Part shown: one piece after another, positions 5,624 to 8,055 of the stretch
How positions within the stretch are numbered: position 1 is the first letter of the stretch
How the letters are laid out: every line of letters begins with the position of its first letter
Made by a program: the position numbers and the translations under genes
Notes under the pieces: model-generated
The model's input: only the letters and a program-made list of their open reading frames with translations
What the model was told of the DNA's origin: nothing
The model's database searches: none
Source: Myxococcales bacterium
GTDB taxonomy: Bacteria; Myxococcota; Myxococcia; Myxococcales; Anaeromyxobacteraceae
Direction of reading: 5' to 3'
Assembly (NCBI GenBank): GCA_021784995.1
Contig: JAJYHA010000069.1
Span: forward strand, 1-8,055
Length of the DNA stretch: 8,055 nt

Positions 5624-8055
5624 ATGAACCGCAACCGCCCCCACATCGGCGACGCCAGGAGCTGGATCGTCGGAGCCCTGGCGCTCGCGCTCGCCGCCTG
5701 CGGCGGCGGCAGCGGCATGAGCGCGTCGCAGGCTGCGAGAGCCACGACCGCGGCCGTGCAGTCGTTCGCGATCGTCCCCGGCAGCACCTCCGCGCCCGCC
5801 GGCACCCGGCTCCCGTTCGTCGCGCGCGCCGAGTTCGCGGACGGCACGAGCCGCGACGTGTCGCAGCAGGCGACCTGGTCGTCCTCGGATCCGAGCCTCG
5901 TCACCTTCCTGCCCGGGCAGGGAGTCGCGATCGCGACCGCCCCGGGGAGCGCGCTGGTGAGGGCCAGCTACCAGGGCATCGACGCCACGGCGTCGCTCAC
6001 CGTGACGCCGGCCATCGTCCTCACGATGACGCTGACCCCGGCGCGCGCCACCCTCGCCAAGGGGACCCGCCAGCAGCTCGCGGCCTTCGCGGTCCTGTCC
6101 GACTCGAAGCAGGACGTGACGCCGGTCGCCACCTGGGCCAGCAGCGACCCTGCGGTGGCCACGGTGGACGCGTCGGGACAGGTGATCGCGGTCGCCCCCG
6201 GGACGGCGAGCATCACCGCCACCTTCGCGCGGGCCCTGGTGGTGGCGCCCGTGGTGGTCACGGACGCGGTGCTGCAGAGCCTGACCGTCGGGGCCGGCGG
6301 CTCCTCCACCTCGGGCGCCGTGACCACGCCGGTGGGCGTGGACGTCGGGCTGACCGCGACCGGCACCTACTCCGACGGCAACACCCAGGATCTCACCTCC
6401 CAGGTGACCTGGTCCTCCTCCGATCCCGCGGTGGCCACCGTCTCGGGCGGCGGCGTGGTGCACCCCGTCGGCCCGGGGACCGCCACCGTCACCGCCGGGG
6501 AGGGCGGGGTCGGCGCCGGCGTCACGGTGACGGTGACGAGCGCCACCCTCGTGGCCCTCGCGCTGACGCCGCCTCAGGCGACCCTCGCCGCCGGCACCTC
6601 GGCCACGCTGCACGCCGTCGGCACCTACTCGGACGGCTCCACGCACGACCTGAGCGCCCTCGTCGCGTGGAGCACCTCGAACGACCTGGTGGTCTCCGTC
6701 TCCGGAGCAGGCGTCGTCACCGGCAGGGCCCCCGGGAGCGCCAGCGTCGTCGCGGTGACGGCCGACGGCACGCTCCGCACCACGGCGGCGATCCAGGTCA
6801 CGACGGCCTCCCTGCTCTCCATCGCCGTGACGCCCGGCAGCGTCAGCCTGGCGGCCGGCCTGACCGTGCAGCTCGCGGCGACCGGCACCTTCAGCGACGG
6901 GACCACCCAGCCGCTCACCGGGCTCGTGGGCTGGAGCACGCTGGACGGCGGCGTGGCCTCGGTCTCCAACGCCGTGGCGACCGCCGGCGTCCTCTCTGCG
7001 GTCGCCCCCGGGACGACCACCGTCCGCGCCACGCTGGCGGGCGTCACCGGGAGCGCGAGCGCGACGGTCAACTCCGCGGTGCTGGAGTCCATCACGATCG
7101 AGGGCCCGGGGTCCATCGCCAGCGGGACGTCCGGTGCCTTCGGGGCCACCGGCACCTACTCCGACGGATCGAGCCGCGACGTCACGACGCTGGTGAGCTG
7201 GTCCTCGTCCGATCCGTCCCTGCTGGCGGTGGGCGCGGGGGGGACGGCCACCGGGCTGCAGGTCGGCACTGCCGACGTGCTCGCGCAGCTCGGCGCGGTC
7301 GTGACATCCATCCCGGTGGTCGTCTCGCCCGCCGTCCTCCGGTCCGTCACGGTCGCGCCGACGTCGAGGACGCTCGCGTCCGGGCTCGCCCAGCAGTTCG
7401 TCGCGACCGCGACGTACTCCGACCTGTCGACCCGTGACGTCACGGCCCAGGCGGCGTGGACCACCTCCGACCCGAGCGTCGCCACCGTCGCGAGCGGCGG
7501 CCTGCTCACCGCGAAGGCGAAGGGCAGCGCCCAGGTGACCGCAGCCCTCGCCGGGAGGTCTGGGGTCGCGAGCGTCACCGTGACCGGCGCAACTCTCACC
7601 GCCATCGCGATCTCGGGGCCAGCCTCGCTTGCCAAGGGGAGCGTCGCCGGCTACCGCGCCACCGGCACCTACACGGACGGATCGTCGGCCGACGTCACGT
7701 CGCTGCTGGCCTGGTCCTCGAGCGGCGGCATCGTGATGACCGGTCCGATCGCGACCGCCGTCCAGGTCGGTTCCTCCCGCGTCGGCGCGAGCACGCTCGA
7801 CGGCACCCTGGCCGGCGGGATGGACGTTGCGGTCACCAGCGCCGTCCTGCAGGGGATCCAGGTCTCCGCCGCACGCAGCACGATCCCCGTCGGGGCGAGC
7901 ACCTGCCTCACGGCGACCGGACTCTACGGCGACGGCAGCACGGCCGACGTGACCGCGCAGGTCGCCTGGACCTCCTCCAGCCCGGCCGCCCCGATCACGG
8001 TGAGCGCGGGCGGCGCGTGCCTGACCGCGAACGCCCTCCCGGCCTCGAACCCGGT
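5624..8055 (+). CDS. Large lipoprotein with tandem Big_2-type Ig-like repeats (3' end outside window)
   Basis: The frame is open from the ATG at 5624 to the window edge: 810 complete codons and no stop. Residues 1-26 form a lipoprotein signal peptide with basic residues at 3, 5 and 12, a hydrophobic core at 14-25 and the lipobox LAAC (Cys26). Gly-Gly-Gly follows the Cys, and no Asp stands at +2. From about residue 45 come nine tandem repeats of 85-92 residues with bacterial Ig-like group 2 (Big_2) features. Each has a start like V-x-S-hydrophobic, a GTYSDGS-x-x-DVT segment, then W-S-S-S-D-P, then G-x-A-x-V-T-A, and ends in a TVT-like strand. The core tryptophans are at 85, 171, 263, 349, 437, 526, 612, 697 and 782. 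No catalytic domain is present in this part. It is probably an extended surface- or periplasm-exposed protein; adhesion is a common guess for the family but is not shown here. It is transcribed divergently from the small-gene pair. Confidence 0.9.
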   Translation, partial: MNRNRPHIGDARSWIVGALALALAACGGGSGMSASQAARATTAAVQSFAIVPGSTSAPAGTRLPFVARAEFADGTSRDVSQQATWSSSDPSLVTFLPGQGVAIATAPGSALVRASYQGIDATASLTVTPAIVLTMTLTPARATLAKGTRQQLAAFAVLSDSKQDVTPVATWASSDPAVATVDASGQVIAVAPGTASITATFARALVVAPVVVTDAVLQSLTVGAGGSSTSGAVTTPVGVDVGLTATGTYSDGNTQDLTSQVTWSSSDPAVATVSGGGVVHPVGPGTATVTAGEGGVGAGVTVTVTSATLVALALTPPQATLAAGTSATLHAVGTYSDGSTHDLSALVAWSTSNDLVVSVSGAGVVTGRAPGSASVVAVTADGTLRTTAAIQVTTASLLSIAVTPGSVSLAAGLTVQLAATGTFSDGTTQPLTGLVGWSTLDGGVASVSNAVATAGVLSAVAPGTTTVRATLAGVTGSASATVNSAVLESITIEGPGSIASGTSGAFGATGTYSDGSSRDVTTLVSWSSSDPSLLAVGAGGTATGLQVGTADVLAQLGAVVTSIPVVVSPAVLRSVTVAPTSRTLASGLAQQFVATATYSDLSTRDVTAQAAWTTSDPSVATVASGGLLTAKAKGSAQVTAALAGRSGVASVTVTGATLTAIAISGPASLAKGSVAGYRATGTYTDGSSADVTSLLAWSSSGGIVMTGPIATAVQVGSSRVGASTLDGTLAGGMDVAVTSAVLQGIQVSAARSTIPVGASTCLTATGLYGDGSTADVTAQVAWTSSSPAAPITVSAGGACLTANALPASNP
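5756..8055 (+). repeat. Nine tandem Ig-like repeats encoded in the lipoprotein gene
   Basis: Approximate repeat limits are 5756-6007, 6017-6262, 6269-6538, 6545-6805, 6812-7075, 7079-7327, 7334-7585, 7592-7840 and 7844 onward, the last cut by the window edge. Distances between the core tryptophans are 86, 92, 86, 88, 89, 86, 85 and 85 residues. At the DNA level the best-conserved word is ggcacctactccgacgg, exact in repeats 3 and 6 and near-exact in repeats 4 and 8. Repeats 1 and 2 are the most diverged in the YSDG segment (EFADG and VLSDS). Repeat 8 keeps the tryptophan but loses the S-D-P and A-V-A-T-V strand. Confidence 0.85.

Noticed and set aside
5361..5627. An 88-codon plus-strand frame whose stop overlaps the start of the repeat lipoprotein gene as ATGA
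   Set aside because: The overlap resembles translational coupling, but the translation is Arg/Pro/Ala-rich with no recognisable features, no good ribosome-binding site was seen, and such frames are common by chance in DNA this GC-rich.
5226..6646. Very long open minus-strand frame continuing upstream of the Cys-cluster gene
   Set aside because: It runs antisense through the first repeats of the lipoprotein gene and its translation is Gly/Arg/His-rich, typical of a GC-rich shadow frame. Only the part from 5224 to 4967 has protein-like composition and a ribosome-binding site.
7237..7243. Run of seven G bases inside the lipoprotein gene as a possible phase-variation tract
   Set aside because: Seven G is short for slippage-driven switching, and a G6 run also occurs in actB, so it is probably base composition.
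5209..7437. Long plus-strand frame of 742 codons across the repeat lipoprotein gene
   Set aside because: Its translation is Arg/Gly/His/Pro-rich without domains, while the neighbouring frame starting at 5624 gives a signal peptide and regular Ig-like repeats.
1..8055. tRNA, rRNA, CRISPR array, insertion sequence or phage attachment site
   Set aside because: None seen: no regularly spaced direct repeats with spacers, no transposase-like protein, and no tRNA-like cloverleaf were recognised by eye.

Overview
The window is very GC-rich, with codons ending overwhelmingly in G or C. It carries most of an alternative complex III (ACIII) operon, two small unrecognised genes on the opposite strand, and the start of a large tandem-repeat lipoprotein gene. 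The GC content, the aerobic-type respiratory operon and the multi-repeat Big_2-type lipoprotein suggest a myxobacterium-like bacterium (Myxococcota, for example an Anaeromyxobacter relative). That placement is an inference from style, since no marker gene is present.

Positions 1-4647 (+) hold the 3' part of actB and complete actC, actD, actE and actF. They are packed end to end with overlaps of 4, 11, 11 and 4 bases, and each internal start has a purine-rich Shine-Dalgarno upstream. ACIII oxidises membrane quinol and passes electrons through Fe-S clusters and c-type hemes to a periplasmic carrier or a terminal oxidase; it does the job of the bc1 complex with unrelated proteins. ActB carries the Fe-S clusters (15 cysteine ligands, matching three [4Fe-4S] plus one [3Fe-4S]). 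ActC and ActF are NrfD-type quinol-interacting membrane subunits, ActD is the two-helix DUF3341 subunit, and ActE is a monoheme cytochrome c lipoprotein. ActA (multiheme cytochrome) and the start of ActB should lie to the left, outside the window. No oxidase gene follows actF.

Positions 4675-5224 (-) hold two small genes reading toward the act operon. The first encodes an 85-residue protein with a cysteine cluster at its C-terminus; 16 bases later comes a 91-residue protein with two predicted membrane helices and a very good Shine-Dalgarno. I do not recognise either. A 27-base gap with a small GC hairpin separates them from actF.

Positions 5225-5623 are a divergent intergenic region with no convincing gene. 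It contains a spaced inverted repeat that could be regulatory, but no clear sigma-70 promoter.

Positions 5624 to the right edge (+) hold an open frame of 810 codons that leaves the window without a stop. It encodes a lipoprotein signal peptide followed by nine tandem Ig-like (Big_2-type) repeats of about 85-92 residues, the ninth cut by the window edge. It is probably a surface or outer-membrane-anchored extended protein.

The ACIII operon is a known system. The parts with least explanation are the small Cys-cluster/two-helix gene pair and whatever lies at the C-terminal end of the repeat lipoprotein.
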